The notes under the pieces: generated by a model
Database searches by the model: none
The model's input: the letters and a program-made list of their open reading frames with translations, nothing else
Told to the model about the DNA's origin: nothing
Program-made: the position numbers and the translations under genes
NCBI RefSeq assembly: GCF_008807375.1
Contig: NZ_CP043311.1
Span: 5,374,001-5,438,000 of the forward strand
Direction: 5' to 3'
Length of the DNA: 64,000 nt
DNA from: Pseudomonas lalkuanensis
Lineage (GTDB): Bacteria > Pseudomonadota > Gammaproteobacteria > Pseudomonadales > Pseudomonadaceae
In this document: one piece after another, positions 47,309 to 58,077 of the stretch
How the letters are laid out: each line of letters starts with the position of its first letter
Position numbering within the stretch: the first letter of the stretch is position 1

Positions 47309-47882
47309 TGCAGCCCATCGCAGCGGTATTTCGCAGGATGGGTCGGGCGGCGATCCACGGCGGAACGATACCCATCGCATCGCGATGCCCGGCCCGCAGG
47401 CTCGACGCAGTGAGGCGCCAATTTGCGCGCCCCTTCGATGAGCACCCCGCAGCACTGCAACGACCCAGTCGCACCTGATTGGTGCAGACCACCTGAAAGA
47501 CCGCCCCGTGGTGTCGCGCCTGGACGAGGATTCCCATTGCCAACGGGTGGAATCCGCGGGCAGCGCAACCGCCGTGAAGTCAGCGAAAAGCTCCGCATCA
47601 TCCGTCCCCAGGCGTCTCGCAGCGGCACCACCTACGCCGAACACGGCGCCATTCTCCCGGCGATTGCCGAGCCTCGATGTGAAGAGGCACAGCAATTGCT
47701 GAGGACCCATATCGAAACCAGCAAGGCCGAAGTACGCAAGATCACCCAGCACATGTTGCACAGCGCTCGGCAGAGCGCCGCAGCCAGCCCAAGGGTGACG
47801 AGGAAGCCCCTTTGAAAACTGCCCGGACAAGAACGCAGAACAACGCAGTTATTCGAAAACTTGTGAGAATGGAGACCGACCC
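47309..47882. other. 574-base stretch upstream of urtA with a repeat and a regulator remnant
   Basis: It begins with an inverted repeat GATGGGT (47337-47343) / ACCCATC (47370-47376) downstream of marC, continues with unrecognised sequence to about 47570, and then holds the remnant of a GntR-type regulator (47573-47815). The urtA promoter should lie near its right end; I found no convincing sigma-54 or sigma-70 site. Confidence 0.55.
47573..47815 (+). pseudogene. Remnant of a GntR/FCD transcriptional regulator (C-terminal piece)
   Basis: The translated stretch reading VSEKLRIIRP then YAEHGAILPAIAEPRCEEAQ and LLRTHIETSKAEVRKITQHM matches the last helices of the FCD ligand-binding domain of GntR regulators (pattern EHRAI-AI-...-EA--L-R-HIE-S). 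Neither the winged-helix DNA-binding domain nor the first half of FCD is seen in any frame upstream, and there is no ribosome site. It therefore looks like a decayed gene just upstream of urtA. Confidence 0.6.
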
Positions 47883-49148
47883 ATGCACCGTCGCAGCCTG
47901 ATCAAGGCCTTCACCCTTTCCGCATCCATCGCCGCCATGGGCATGTCCTGGACCATCCAGGCCGCCGAGACCATCAAGGTCGGCATCCTGCACTCCCTCT
48001 CCGGCACCATGGCGATCTCAGAGACTTCGCTCAAAGACATGGCGCTGATGACCATCGATGAGATCAACGCCAAGGGCGGCGTGAACGGCAAGCAGCTCGA
48101 ACCGGTGGTGGTGGACCCGGCATCCAACTGGCCGCTGTTCGCCGAGAAGGCCCGCCAATTGCTGACCAAGGACAAGGTGGATGTGGTCTTCGGTTGCTGG
48201 ACCTCGGTGTCGCGCAAGTCCGTGCTGCCGGTCTTCGAGGAGCTGAACGGCCTGCTCTTCTACCCGGTGCAGTACGAGGGTGAAGAACTCTCCCCCAACG
48301 TCTTCTACACCGGCGCCGCGCCGAACCAGCAGGCCATCCCGGCCGTCGAGTACCTGATGAGCGAGGACGGTGGCAGCGCCAAGCGCTTCTTCCTGCTGGG
48401 TACCGACTACGTCTACCCGCGCACCACCAACAAGATCCTGCGCAGCTTCCTGCACAGCAAGGGCATCGCCGACAAGGACATCGAAGAGGTCTACACCCCC
48501 TTCGGCCACAGCGATTACCAAACCATCGTCGCCAACATCAAGAAGTTCTCCGCTGGCGGCAAGACCGCGGTGATCTCCACCGTCAACGGCGACTCCAACG
48601 TGCCCTTCTACAAGGAACTGGCCAACCAGGGCCTGGAAGCCACCGACGTGCCGGTGGTGGCCTTCTCGGTGGGCGAAGAAGAACTGCGCGGCATCGACAC
48701 CAAGCCGCTGGTGGGCCATCTGGCCGCCTGGAACTACTTCGAGTCCGTGGATAACCCGATCAACGGCAAGTTCGTCGAGCAGTGGAAGGCCTACGCCAAG
48801 GCCAAGAACCTGCCCAACTACCAGACCGCAGTGACCAACGACCCGATGGAAGCCACCTACGTGGGCATCCACATGTGGGCCCAGGCCGTGGAGAAAGCCG
48901 GCACCACCGATGTGGACAAGGTTCGCGAAGCCCTGGCCGGCCAGTCCTTCGCCGCGCCGTCCGGCTACACCCTGACGATGGACAAGACGAACCACCACCT
49001 GCACAAGCCGGTGATGATCGGCGAGATCCAGGAAGACGGTCAGTTTTCCGTGGTCTGGCAAACCGAAGGCCCACTGCGCGCCCAGCCGTGGAGTCCCTTC
49101 ATTCCTGGCAACGACAAGAAGCCGGATTACGCGGTGAAGACGAACTGA
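47883..49148 (+). CDS. urtA: Urea ABC transporter substrate-binding protein
   Basis: 421 residues. N-terminal export signal (MHRRSLIKAFTLSASIAAMG...IQA), then a type I periplasmic binding fold with TIKVGILHSLSGTMAISE, VFGCWTSVSRKSVLPVFEE and LLGTDYVYPRTTN, all hallmarks of UrtA. It captures urea in the periplasm for UrtBCDE. It is the first gene of the urt-ure block; a repeat-rich 206-base gap precedes urtB. Confidence 0.95.
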   Translation: MHRRSLIKAFTLSASIAAMGMSWTIQAAETIKVGILHSLSGTMAISETSLKDMALMTIDEINAKGGVNGKQLEPVVVDPASNWPLFAEKARQLLTKDKVDVVFGCWTSVSRKSVLPVFEELNGLLFYPVQYEGEELSPNVFYTGAAPNQQAIPAVEYLMSEDGGSAKRFFLLGTDYVYPRTTNKILRSFLHSKGIADKDIEEVYTPFGHSDYQTIVANIKKFSAGGKTAVISTVNGDSNVPFYKELANQGLEATDVPVVAFSVGEEELRGIDTKPLVGHLAAWNYFESVDNPINGKFVEQWKAYAKAKNLPNYQTAVTNDPMEATYVGIHMWAQAVEKAGTTDVDKVREALAGQSFAAPSGYTLTMDKTNHHLHKPVMIGEIQEDGQFSVVWQTEGPLRAQPWSPFIPGNDKKPDYAVKTN

Positions 49149-49190
49149 GCTGAATGAGCACGTCCGGGGAATCCGAGCTCGGCAGAGCAT

Positions 49191-49308
49191 CCCTCACCCC
49201 CGATCCCTCTCCCAGGGGGAGAGGGGTGACGCACTGCCGGGCACCGAGCGTTCCCCGAGACACCGGACGGTTCCCCTCCCCCTCCGGGAGAGGGGCCAGG
49301 GGTGAGGG
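49191..49308. repeat. Composite C-rich palindrome between urtA and urtB
   Basis: Outer arms CCCTCACCCC (49191-49200) and GGGGTGAGGG (49299-49308) are exact reverse complements. Inside are two hairpins, CCCTCTCCC-AGG-GGGAGAGGG (49205-49225) and CCCCTCCCCC...GGGAGAGGGG (49273-49295). This is the most complete copy of the C-rich family in the window and fills most of the urtA-urtB gap. Confidence 0.75.
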
Positions 49309-49354
49309 CTTTGTCCGTTGGCACAGAGCCTGGCCCATCAACCAGGATCATCCA

Positions 49355-50923
49355 ATGCCCAAAGCTCTCTACCGAATCCTCCTCGCCCTGGCCCTGCTGC
49401 TCCCCCTCGAAGCCCTGGCCGGCGACGCCAACGACTTCGCCGCCGCCAACCCGGCACAACAGGCGAAGCTGCTGGAACACTGGGCCGCCGAGCCCGACGC
49501 CGCGCGCCAGCCGCTGCTGGAGGCCCTGCAACAAGGTCGCTTCGCCATCGACAGCAAGCTCGCCTACATCGAGCAGGACGGCACTTTCATCGCCGCCGAA
49601 GGTGATGCCTCCCCCGCCGGCACACCGAAAAAGCTGCGTCTGAACAACCGCCTGCGCGGCCTGGTGATCAGCGCCCAGGCCAGCCATCAGCTGCTCGCCG
49701 CCGAGCCCGCCACCCGCCTGGAAGGTGCGCGGCAACTGCAGAAGAGCGCCAAGCCGGCGCAACTGGCCCTGCTCAACCAGCGCATGGTGGCCGAGGAAGA
49801 TAGCGGCGTGCGCGACGCCATCAGCCTGGCGCTGGCCAACCTGCAACTGGTCGACCCCGATCCCGCCATCCGCCTCAACGCGGTGCGCCTGCTTGGCGAG
49901 ACCGGCGATCCGCTGGCCCGCACCCGCCTCGAAGCCCTGCTCGACCCGAACGTGGAAACCGATGCCGGCGTGCGCACCGCCGCCGAAACCAGCCTGGCCC
50001 AGGTCAAGCGCCGTCTGCTGGTGGGCGAGTGGCTCGGCCAGGCCTTCAGCGGCCTGTCCCTCGGTTCCATCCTGCTGCTCGCGGCCCTCGGCCTGGCCAT
50101 CACCTTCGGCCTGCTCGGGGTGATCAACATGGCCCATGGCGAGATGCTGATGCTCGGCGCCTACACCACCTACATGGTGCAACTGGGCTTCCAGCGCCTG
50201 GCGCCGGAGCTGCTCGCGCTGTATCCGCTGGTGGCGCTGCCGGTGGCCTTCTTCGTCACGGCCCTGGTGGGCATGGCGCTGGAACGCACGGTGATCCGCC
50301 ACCTCTACGGCCGTCCGCTGGAAACCCTGCTGGCCACCTGGGGCATCAGCCTGATCCTGATCCAGTTGGTGCGAGTGATCTTCGGTGCGCAGAACGTCGA
50401 AGTGGCCAACCCCGCCTGGTTGTCCGGGGGGATGCAGGTGCTGCCCAACCTGGTGCTGCCCTACAACCGCATCGTGATCATCGGCTTCGCCCTGTTCGTG
50501 GTCGCCCTGACCTGGCTGCTGCTGAACAAGACCCGCCTGGGCCTCAACGTCCGCGCCGTCACCCAGAACCGCAACATGGCCGCCTGCTGCGGCGTGCCCA
50601 CCGGCCGCGTGGACATGCTCGCCTTCGGCCTCGGCTCGGGTATCGCCGGCCTCGGTGGCGTCGCCCTGTCGCAGATCGGCAACGTCGGCCCGGACCTCGG
50701 GCAGGGCTACATCATCGACTCGTTCCTGGTGGTGGTGCTGGGCGGCGTCGGCCAGCTCGCCGGCAGCGTCATGGCCGCCTTCGGCCTCGGCGTGGCGAAC
50801 AAGATCCTCGAACCGCAGATCGGCGCCGTGCTGGGCAAGATCCTCATCCTCGCGCTGATCATCCTGTTCATCCAGAAGCGGCCCCAGGGTCTCTTCGCAC
50901 TCAAGGGAAGGGTGATCGACTGA
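49355..50923 (+). CDS. urtB: Urea ABC transporter permease UrtB
   Basis: 522 residues. A signal-like start (MPKALYRILLALALLLPLEALA) and a soluble region of about 190 residues with repeat-like helices, usual for UrtB, are followed by a LivH-type permease with about eight membrane helices (ITFGLLGVINMAHGEMLMLGAY, GGVGQLAGSVMAAFGLGVANK). AGGAT lies 6 bases before ATG 49355. The stop overlaps the urtC start by one base (TGATG). Confidence 0.94.
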   Translation: MPKALYRILLALALLLPLEALAGDANDFAAANPAQQAKLLEHWAAEPDAARQPLLEALQQGRFAIDSKLAYIEQDGTFIAAEGDASPAGTPKKLRLNNRLRGLVISAQASHQLLAAEPATRLEGARQLQKSAKPAQLALLNQRMVAEEDSGVRDAISLALANLQLVDPDPAIRLNAVRLLGETGDPLARTRLEALLDPNVETDAGVRTAAETSLAQVKRRLLVGEWLGQAFSGLSLGSILLLAALGLAITFGLLGVINMAHGEMLMLGAYTTYMVQLGFQRLAPELLALYPLVALPVAFFVTALVGMALERTVIRHLYGRPLETLLATWGISLILIQLVRVIFGAQNVEVANPAWLSGGMQVLPNLVLPYNRIVIIGFALFVVALTWLLLNKTRLGLNVRAVTQNRNMAACCGVPTGRVDMLAFGLGSGIAGLGGVALSQIGNVGPDLGQGYIIDSFLVVVLGGVGQLAGSVMAAFGLGVANKILEPQIGAVLGKILILALIILFIQKRPQGLFALKGRVID

Positions 50924-52011
50924 TGACTCAACCACTCAACCAGACCCTGCTCGCCCGCGCCACGACCACCCTTGGTCCACGCACCTCGCTGGCCATGGGT
51001 CTCGCCGTACTGGCGGTCCTGCTGGCCCTGCCGCTGCTGCACCTGCTGCCGGCGGACAACCCGCTGCAGGTCTCGGCCTATACGCTGACGCTGGTGGGCA
51101 AGATCCTCTGCTACGCCATCGTCGCCCTCGCCCTGGACCTGGTCTGGGGCTACGCGGGGCTGCTTTCCCTCGGCCACGGACTGTTCTTTGCCCTTGGCGG
51201 CTACGCCATGGGCATGTACCTGATGCGCGAAGCGGCGGGCGACGGGCTGCCGGCTTTCATGAGTTTCCTCGCCTGGACCGAACTGCCCTGGTACTGGGCC
51301 GGCACCCAGCACTTCCTCTGGGCCCTGTGCCTGGTGGTACTGGCGCCCGGCCTGCTGGCGCTGGTGTTCGGCTTCTTCGCCTTCCGCTCGCGGATCAAGG
51401 GCGTGTACTTCTCGATCATGACCCAGGCGCTGACCTTCGCCGGCATGCTGCTGTTCTTCCGCAACGAGACCGGTTTCGGCGGCAACAACGGCTTCACCGA
51501 CTTCAAGCGCATCCTTGGCTTCGACATCACCGCACCGGGCACCCGCGCCGTGCTCTTCCTGGCCACGCTGGCGCTGCTGGTGGGCAGCCTGCTGCTCGGC
51601 TGGCGACTCGCCCGGAGCAAGTTCGGCCGCGTGCTCACGGCGCTGCGCGATGCCGAGAACCGGCTGATGTTCTGCGGCTACGACCCGCGCGGCTACAAGC
51701 TGTTCATCTGGGTGCTGTCGGCGGTGCTCTGCGGCCTGGCTGGTGCGCTCTACGTACCCCAGGTGGGAATCATCAACCCCAGCGAGATGTCGCCCACCAA
51801 CTCCATCGAAGCGGCCGTGTGGGTCGCCCTTGGCGGTCGTGGTTCGTTGGTCGGCCCGCTGCTCGGCGCGGGTCTGGTCAACGGCATGAAGAGCTGGTTC
51901 ACCGTGGCCTTCCCGGAGTACTGGCTGTTCTTCCTCGGCGCCCTGTTCATCCTGGTCACCCTCTATCTGCCCAAGGGCGTGATTGGCCTGGTGAAACGGG
52001 GGGACAAGTAA
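50923..52011 (+). CDS. urtC: Urea ABC transporter permease UrtC
   Basis: 362 residues, LivM-type permease with eight to ten membrane helices. Signatures: VWGYAGLLSLGHGLFFALGGYAMG, FRNETGFGGNNGFTDFK, WVALGGRGSLVGPLLGAGLVN. It pairs with UrtB to form the inner-membrane channel. Translation is coupled to urtB upstream and abuts urtD downstream. Confidence 0.95.
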   Translation: MTQPLNQTLLARATTTLGPRTSLAMGLAVLAVLLALPLLHLLPADNPLQVSAYTLTLVGKILCYAIVALALDLVWGYAGLLSLGHGLFFALGGYAMGMYLMREAAGDGLPAFMSFLAWTELPWYWAGTQHFLWALCLVVLAPGLLALVFGFFAFRSRIKGVYFSIMTQALTFAGMLLFFRNETGFGGNNGFTDFKRILGFDITAPGTRAVLFLATLALLVGSLLLGWRLARSKFGRVLTALRDAENRLMFCGYDPRGYKLFIWVLSAVLCGLAGALYVPQVGIINPSEMSPTNSIEAAVWVALGGRGSLVGPLLGAGLVNGMKSWFTVAFPEYWLFFLGALFILVTLYLPKGVIGLVKRGDK

Positions 52012-52872
52012 ATGCGTGCAGCCCCGGTACCTGAACTCATGCTCGAACCCGCCTTCGATCCCAACCGCGACGCCGGCAGCGGCCGCGATTCCCTGGGCCT
52101 CGGCCGTGTCGCCGGCCAGGGCCTGGACGTGCGCCACGGCACCATCCTCACCCTGGAAGACATCAGCGTCAGCTTCGATGGTTTCAAGGCGCTGCGCGAC
52201 CTCAACCTCTACATCGGGGTCGGCGAGCTGCGCTGCATCATCGGCCCCAACGGCGCGGGCAAGACCACGCTGATGGACGTGATCACCGGCAAGACCCGTC
52301 CCGATACCGGCAAGGCCTGGTTCGGCGAAACCCTCGACCTCACCCGCATGAGCGAAGTGGAAATCGCCCAGGCCGGCATCGGCCGCAAGTTCCAGAAACC
52401 CACCGTGTTCGAAGCGCTCTCGGTGTTCGAAAACCTGGAGTTGGCGCAGAAGACCGATAAATCCGTGTGGGCCAGCCTGCGGGCGAAGCTCAGCGGCGAG
52501 CAGAAGGACCGCATCGACGAAGTGCTCGCGGTGATCCGCCTGGAAGCCTCGCGCCATCGCCCGGCGGGCCTGCTTTCCCATGGCCAGAAGCAGTTCCTGG
52601 AGATCGGCATGCTGCTGATGCAGGACCCGCAATTGCTGCTGCTCGACGAACCGGTGGCCGGCATGACCGACGCCGAAACCGAATTCACCGCCGAGCTGTT
52701 CAAGGGCCTCGCCGGCCAGCATTCGCTGATGGTGGTGGAGCACGACATGGGCTTCGTCGGCAGCATCGCCGACCACGTCACCGTGCTGCACCAGGGCCAT
52801 GTGCTGGCCGAAGGCTCGCTGGCCGAAGTGCAGGCCAACGAACAGGTGATCGAGGTCTACCTGGGCCGTTGA
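52012..52872 (+). CDS. urtD: Urea ABC transporter ATPase UrtD
   Basis: 286 residues, LivG-type ATPase. Walker A GPNGAGKTT, a Q-loop region, the variant signature LLSHGQKQ, Walker B LLLLDEPVAGM and VVEHDM. The N-terminus carries about 40 extra residues before the ABC fold, common in UrtD. It begins directly after the urtC stop. A TAGGGTGCGC palindrome fills the 96-base gap to urtE. Confidence 0.94.
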   Translation: MRAAPVPELMLEPAFDPNRDAGSGRDSLGLGRVAGQGLDVRHGTILTLEDISVSFDGFKALRDLNLYIGVGELRCIIGPNGAGKTTLMDVITGKTRPDTGKAWFGETLDLTRMSEVEIAQAGIGRKFQKPTVFEALSVFENLELAQKTDKSVWASLRAKLSGEQKDRIDEVLAVIRLEASRHRPAGLLSHGQKQFLEIGMLLMQDPQLLLLDEPVAGMTDAETEFTAELFKGLAGQHSLMVVEHDMGFVGSIADHVTVLHQGHVLAEGSLAEVQANEQVIEVYLGR

Positions 52873-52876
52873 AAAT

Positions 52877-52938
52877 CGGTGCGCACGGCGCACCCTATCG
52901 GGCACGGCGTCACGCGTAGGGTGCGCCGCGCGGACCGA
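52877..52938. repeat. TAGGGTGCGC palindromic element inside the urt operon, copy 2
   Basis: CGGTGCGCACGGCGCACCCTA and TAGGGTGCGCCGCGCGGACCG are near-perfect inverted copies, separated by about 22 bases and lying between urtD and urtE. The right arm ends about 22 bases before the urtE ribosome site AAGGA. Confidence 0.75.
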
Positions 52939-52968
52939 ATCACGCCGCGAGGCAACAAGGACACGCAC

Positions 52969-53667
52969 ATGCTCCAAGTCGACAAGCTCCACCAGTATTA
53001 CGGCGGCAGCCATATCCTTCGCGGCCTGTCGTTCGACGTGAAGATCGGCGAAGTCACCTGCCTGCTCGGGCGCAACGGCGTGGGCAAGACCACCCTGCTC
53101 AAATGCCTGATGGGCCTGATCCCGGCGAAGGAGGGCGCGGTGAACTGGGAAGGCCGCGCCATCACCGGCTTCAAGCCGCACCAGCGGGTGCATGCCGGCA
53201 TCGCCTACGTGCCCCAGGGCCGCGAAATCTTTCCGCGCCTGACGGTGGAAGAGAACCTGCTGATGGGGCTGTCGCGCTTCAGCGCGAAAGAGGCAAAAGC
53301 GGTGCCGGAGTCCATCTACGAACTCTTCCCCGTGCTGCGGGAGATGAAGCATCGTCGCGGCGGCGACCTCTCCGGCGGCCAGCAGCAACAGCTCGCCATC
53401 GGCCGCGCCCTTGCCAGCCAGCCGCGCTTGCTGATCCTCGACGAGCCTACCGAAGGCATCCAGCCATCGGTAATCAAGGAGATCGGCGCGGTGATCAGGA
53501 AGCTGGCCGAACGCGGTGACATGGCCATCCTTCTGGTGGAACAGTTCTACGACTTCGCCGCCGAACTGGCCGACCAGTACCTGGTGATGAGCCGGGGCGA
53601 AATCATCCAGCAGGGACGCGGAGAAAACATGGAAGCCGAAGGCGTGCGCGGCCTGGTGACCATCTGA
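52969..53667 (+). CDS. urtE: Urea ABC transporter ATPase UrtE
   Basis: 232 residues, LivF-type ATPase. Walker [10 protein letters not shown], signature [15 protein letters not shown], Walker [15 protein letters not shown], switch VEQF. ATG 52969 has AAGGA 7 bases upstream; the frame is open further back only through the palindromic element. ureD follows after 22 bases. Confidence 0.95.
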   Translation: MLQVDKLHQYYGGSHILRGLSFDVKIGEVTCLLGRNGVGKTTLLKCLMGLIPAKEGAVNWEGRAITGFKPHQRVHAGIAYVPQGREIFPRLTVEENLLMGLSRFSAKEAKAVPESIYELFPVLREMKHRRGGDLSGGQQQQLAIGRALASQPRLLILDEPTEGIQPSVIKEIGAVIRKLAERGDMAILLVEQFYDFAAELADQYLVMSRGEIIQQGRGENMEAEGVRGLVTI

Positions 53668-53689
53668 CGAAAGCACGACGAACGACGCC

Positions 53690-54529
53690 ATGAACGCACC
53701 TGCCGACACCGCCCTCTTCACCCCCAGCTGGCACGCCGAGCTGGAGCTGGCCTACGCCCTCGATGGCGCCACCACGCGCCCCGTGCAGCGCCGCCACAAG
53801 GGCCCGTTGCGGGTGCAGAAGCATCTGCACGCCGAAGGTCCGCAGGTGTGCCAGCACATCATCGTCCACCCGCCCGGCGGCATTGCCGGCGGCGACCGTC
53901 TCGACCTGACCGCCCGCGTTGGCAAAGGCGCCTGGACGCAGCTCACCAGCCCCGGCGCAGCCAAGTGGTATCGCGCCACCAGCCCGGCGTTCCAGGAAAT
54001 CGAACTCAACGTCGAAGCCGGCGCCACACTGGAATGGCTGCCCCAGGAAACCATCGTCTTCTCTGGCGCCCGCGCCGAATTGGCCACCCGCATCGAGTTG
54101 GCCGACGACGCCCGCCTGTTCTATTGGGACATGGTCGCCCTTGGCCGCCCCGCCGCCGGCGAACGCTTCACCGAAGGCCATTTCCAGGCGCATCTGGATA
54201 TTCGTCGCAACGGCACCTTGATCTGGCACGAACGCCAGCGCATCGAAGGTGGCGACGGCCTGCTCGACTCCCCCATCGGCCTCGCGGGCCAGCCCGTTTT
54301 CGCCACCCTGATCGCTACCGGCGAGATCGACGCCGAGCTGCTCGAACGCTGCCGCGAACGGCCCTTTGCCGGACGTGGCGACCTGACCCAACTGCCCGGC
54401 CTTCTGGTCGCCCGCTGCCTCGCCTCCGAGGCGCTGCACGCCCGCGCCTGGCTGATCGACCTCTGGCGCCTGTTGCGCCCTGCCTTGCTCGGCCGCGAGG
54501 CCGTTGCACCCCGTATCTGGAGTACCTGA
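53690..54529 (+). CDS. ureD: Urease accessory protein UreD
   Basis: 279 residues. Metallochaperone scaffold that, with UreF and UreG, inserts nickel into urease. Family features: [54 protein letters not shown]. The stop overlaps the ureA ATG (TGATG). UreE, UreF and UreG are not in this window and must be encoded elsewhere. Confidence 0.94.
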   Translation: MNAPADTALFTPSWHAELELAYALDGATTRPVQRRHKGPLRVQKHLHAEGPQVCQHIIVHPPGGIAGGDRLDLTARVGKGAWTQLTSPGAAKWYRATSPAFQEIELNVEAGATLEWLPQETIVFSGARAELATRIELADDARLFYWDMVALGRPAAGERFTEGHFQAHLDIRRNGTLIWHERQRIEGGDGLLDSPIGLAGQPVFATLIATGEIDAELLERCRERPFAGRGDLTQLPGLLVARCLASEALHARAWLIDLWRLLRPALLGREAVAPRIWST

Positions 54530-54831
54530 TGGACCTGACCCCAAGAGAGAAAGACAAGCTGCTGATCTTCACCGCCGGCCTGGTGGCCGAACGGCGCCTG
54601 GCTCGCGGCCTCAAGCTCAATTACCCGGAAGCCATGGCATTCATTTCCGCCGCGCTCCTGGAAGGCGCCCGCGACGGCCAGACCGTGGCCGAGCTGATGC
54701 ATTTCGGCACCACCCTGCTTTCCCGCGATCAGGTGATGGAAGGGGTGCCGGAGATGATTCCGGAGATCCAGATCGAAGCCACTTTCCCGGACGGGACCAA
54801 GCTGGTGACCGTCCACCAGCCCATCGCGTGA
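54529..54831 (+). CDS. ureA: Urease gamma subunit
   Basis: 100 residues, the standard gamma subunit ([61 protein letters not shown]). Translation is coupled to ureD by a one-base overlap. An acetyltransferase gene separates it from ureB. Confidence 0.97.
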   Translation: MDLTPREKDKLLIFTAGLVAERRLARGLKLNYPEAMAFISAALLEGARDGQTVAELMHFGTTLLSRDQVMEGVPEMIPEIQIEATFPDGTKLVTVHQPIA

Positions 54832-54909
54832 TGGAATCGTCCAATGTCTACTGCGCTTGCCCATGCCGCGCTCGCTACGACCTTGAACGACTTCCTGGAG
54901 ACCGGAAAC

Positions 54910-55404
54910 ATGAACATTCGTGATGCAGCAGAAGCCGACCTGCCCGGCATCCTCACCATCTACAACGACGCCGTGGAGAACACCACGGCGATCTGGAACG
55001 AAACCCTGGTGGACCTGGCCAATCGTCGTGCCTGGCTGGCCGACCGCAACGCCGCCGGCTTCCCGGTGCTGGTAGCGGTGAATGCTGTGGGTGATGTGCT
55101 TGGCTACGCCAGCTATGGCACCTGGCGCACCATCGAAGGCTTCCGCCACACCGTGGAGCACTCTGTGTACGTGCGCGGCGACCAGCGCGGCCAGGGCCTC
55201 GGCCCCGCGTTGATGCAGGCGCTGGTCGAACGCGCCCGCCAGACGGGACTGCACGTGATGGTCGCCGCCATCGAGAGCGAGAACGCCGCCTCCATCCGCC
55301 TGCACGAACGCCTCGGCTTCGCCATCACCGGCCAGATGCCCCAGGTGGGCCGCAAGTTCGGCCGCTGGCTCGACCTGACCTTCATGCAACTGATCCTGGA
55401 GTGA
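54910..55404 (+). CDS. GNAT acetyltransferase of the phosphinothricin/methionine-sulfone type
   Basis: 164 residues. GNAT fold with [22 protein letters not shown] (acetyl-CoA loop R-x2-G-x-G) and [16 protein letters not shown]. It is close to the P. aeruginosa PA4866 enzyme, which acetylates methionine sulfoximine/sulfone and phosphinothricin-like compounds and lies at the same place between ureA and ureB. ATG 54910 has TGGAG 9 bases upstream and matches that family's start; an in-frame ATG at 54844 would add 22 residues. Confidence 0.88.
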   Translation: MNIRDAAEADLPGILTIYNDAVENTTAIWNETLVDLANRRAWLADRNAAGFPVLVAVNAVGDVLGYASYGTWRTIEGFRHTVEHSVYVRGDQRGQGLGPALMQALVERARQTGLHVMVAAIESENAASIRLHERLGFAITGQMPQVGRKFGRWLDLTFMQLILE

Positions 55405-55408
55405 CACG

Positions 55409-55714
55409 ATGATCCCCGGCGAATACCAGATCCAGGACGGCGAGATCGAACTCAACGCCGGCCGCCGCACCCTGAGCCTTTCGGTAGCCAACACCGGCGA
55501 CCGCCCGATCCAGGTCGGCTCGCACTACCACTTCTTCGAAACCAACGACGCGCTGGCCTTCGACCGCGAGAGTGCGCGTGGCATGCGCCTGAACATCCCG
55601 GCAGGCACTGCCGTGCGCTTCGAGCCGGGCCAGAGCCGCGAGGTGGAGCTGGTGGAGTTGGCGGGCCTTCGCCGCGTCTTCGGCTTCGCCGGCCGGGTGA
55701 TGGGCGAGTTGTAA
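55409..55714 (+). CDS. ureB: Urease beta subunit
   Basis: 101 residues ([53 protein letters not shown]), full-length beta subunit. It starts 4 bases after the acetyltransferase stop. A palindromic element fills the 77-base gap to ureC. Confidence 0.96.
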   Translation: MIPGEYQIQDGEIELNAGRRTLSLSVANTGDRPIQVGSHYHFFETNDALAFDRESARGMRLNIPAGTAVRFEPGQSREVELVELAGLRRVFGFAGRVMGEL

Positions 55715-55717
55715 GCA

Positions 55718-55780
55718 GTAGGGTGCGCCGTGCGCACCGGGGAATTGGCACAGCGATTCGGTGCGCGCAGCGCACCCTAC
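55718..55780. repeat. TAGGGTGCGC palindromic element between ureB and ureC, copy 3
   Basis: GTAGGGTGCGCCGTGCGCACCG and CGGTGCGCGCAGCGCACCCTAC flank about 20 bases. The right arm ends 11 bases before the ureC ATG, so it takes up the place where the ribosome site should be. Confidence 0.8.
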
Positions 55781-55791
55781 GGGATGAACGA

Positions 55792-57492
<1,701 letters not shown>

Positions 57493-57581
57493 GTTGGGCC
57501 GATTCGCCCCGCAGGCAACTCCAAATTGAGTCGAAACCATAAAAAGACCAGGATTTGGCACCCAACTCAGGAGCCAAATTC

Positions 57582-57827
57582 TTGCAAAGCGTACTGGCCA
57601 ATGGTGCTGTCAGCGTTTCCGCGCTGAAGAAAAATCCCTCTGCCGTGGTGTCCGGCGCCAAGGGTGCGCCTGTGGCTGTTCTCAACCACAACAAGGTCAT
57701 GGCCTACATGGTTTCGGCTGAAACCTTCGAAGCACTGATGGAGTATCTGGACGATCAGGCGCTGGCCGAAATCGTCCGCAGCCGTGCCCACGAGAAGGGA
57801 ATGAAAGTCAGCCTCGATGACCTATGA
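57582..57827 (+). CDS. RelB/StbD-type (Phd/YefM fold) antitoxin
   Basis: 81 residues starting at TTG, chosen because a perfect AGGAG (57569-57573) lies 8 bases before it. The sequence VLANGAVSVSALKKNPSAVVSGA...PVAVLNHN and the tail ending DDQALAEIVRSRA match antitoxins of the StbD/RelB kind that bind and block RelE toxins and repress their own promoter. It overlaps the toxin gene by 11 bases. Nested inverted repeats precede it (57491-57568). Confidence 0.85.
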   Translation: MQSVLANGAVSVSALKKNPSAVVSGAKGAPVAVLNHNKVMAYMVSAETFEALMEYLDDQALAEIVRSRAHEKGMKVSLDDL

Positions 57828-58077
57828 ACTGGAGTTCCTGCCCTCGGCGCGGAAGGAGTGGCGCAAGCTCGGCGATACCGTCCGGGAGCAATTCAGGAAG
57901 AAGCTGAAAGAGCGGCTGCAACGGCAGCTGATCCAGGGCGATGCACTTCACGGGATGCCCGAGCGATTCAAGATCAAACTCCGCACCGCCGGTTATCGCC
58001 TGGTGGATCGGGTGGAAGACCAACGCATCACTGTGGTGGTGATCGGCGTTGGCAAACGCGCAGGTGGTGCGGTCTAA
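57817..58077 (+). CDS. RelE-family toxin truncated at the catalytic tyrosine
   Basis: 86 residues, aligning without gaps to E. coli RelE (95 residues): EWRKLG, TVREQ, KKKL, GMPE-FKIKLR-AGYRLV, VGKR. RelE cleaves mRNA in the ribosomal A site using Arg61, Arg81 and Tyr87. Here both arginines are present, but codon 87 is TAA (58075-58077), exactly where Tyr87 should be. If it were TAC, the frame would continue DKAKGRL and stop at TAG 58099-58101, giving a normal 94-residue toxin. Residue 64 is also Asp where E. coli has Tyr. The toxin is probably inactive or attenuated. Confidence 0.85.
   Translation: MTYELEFLPSARKEWRKLGDTVREQFRKKLKERLQRQLIQGDALHGMPERFKIKLRTAGYRLVDRVEDQRITVVVIGVGKRAGGAV

Noticed and set aside
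47423..47572. The front part of the open frame upstream of urtA as a real gene start
   Set aside because: No ribosome site, no family similarity before about residue 50; only the C-terminal part resembles a GntR regulator, so only that part was kept as a remnant.
47309..47882. A sigma-54 promoter for urtA
   Set aside because: GG and GC pairs occur, but none with the required 10-base spacing and TTGC context.
50707..53721. A minus-strand open frame of 1004 codons across urtB-urtE
   Set aside because: Antisense shadow of four clear urea transporter genes; same low-information composition and no ribosome site.
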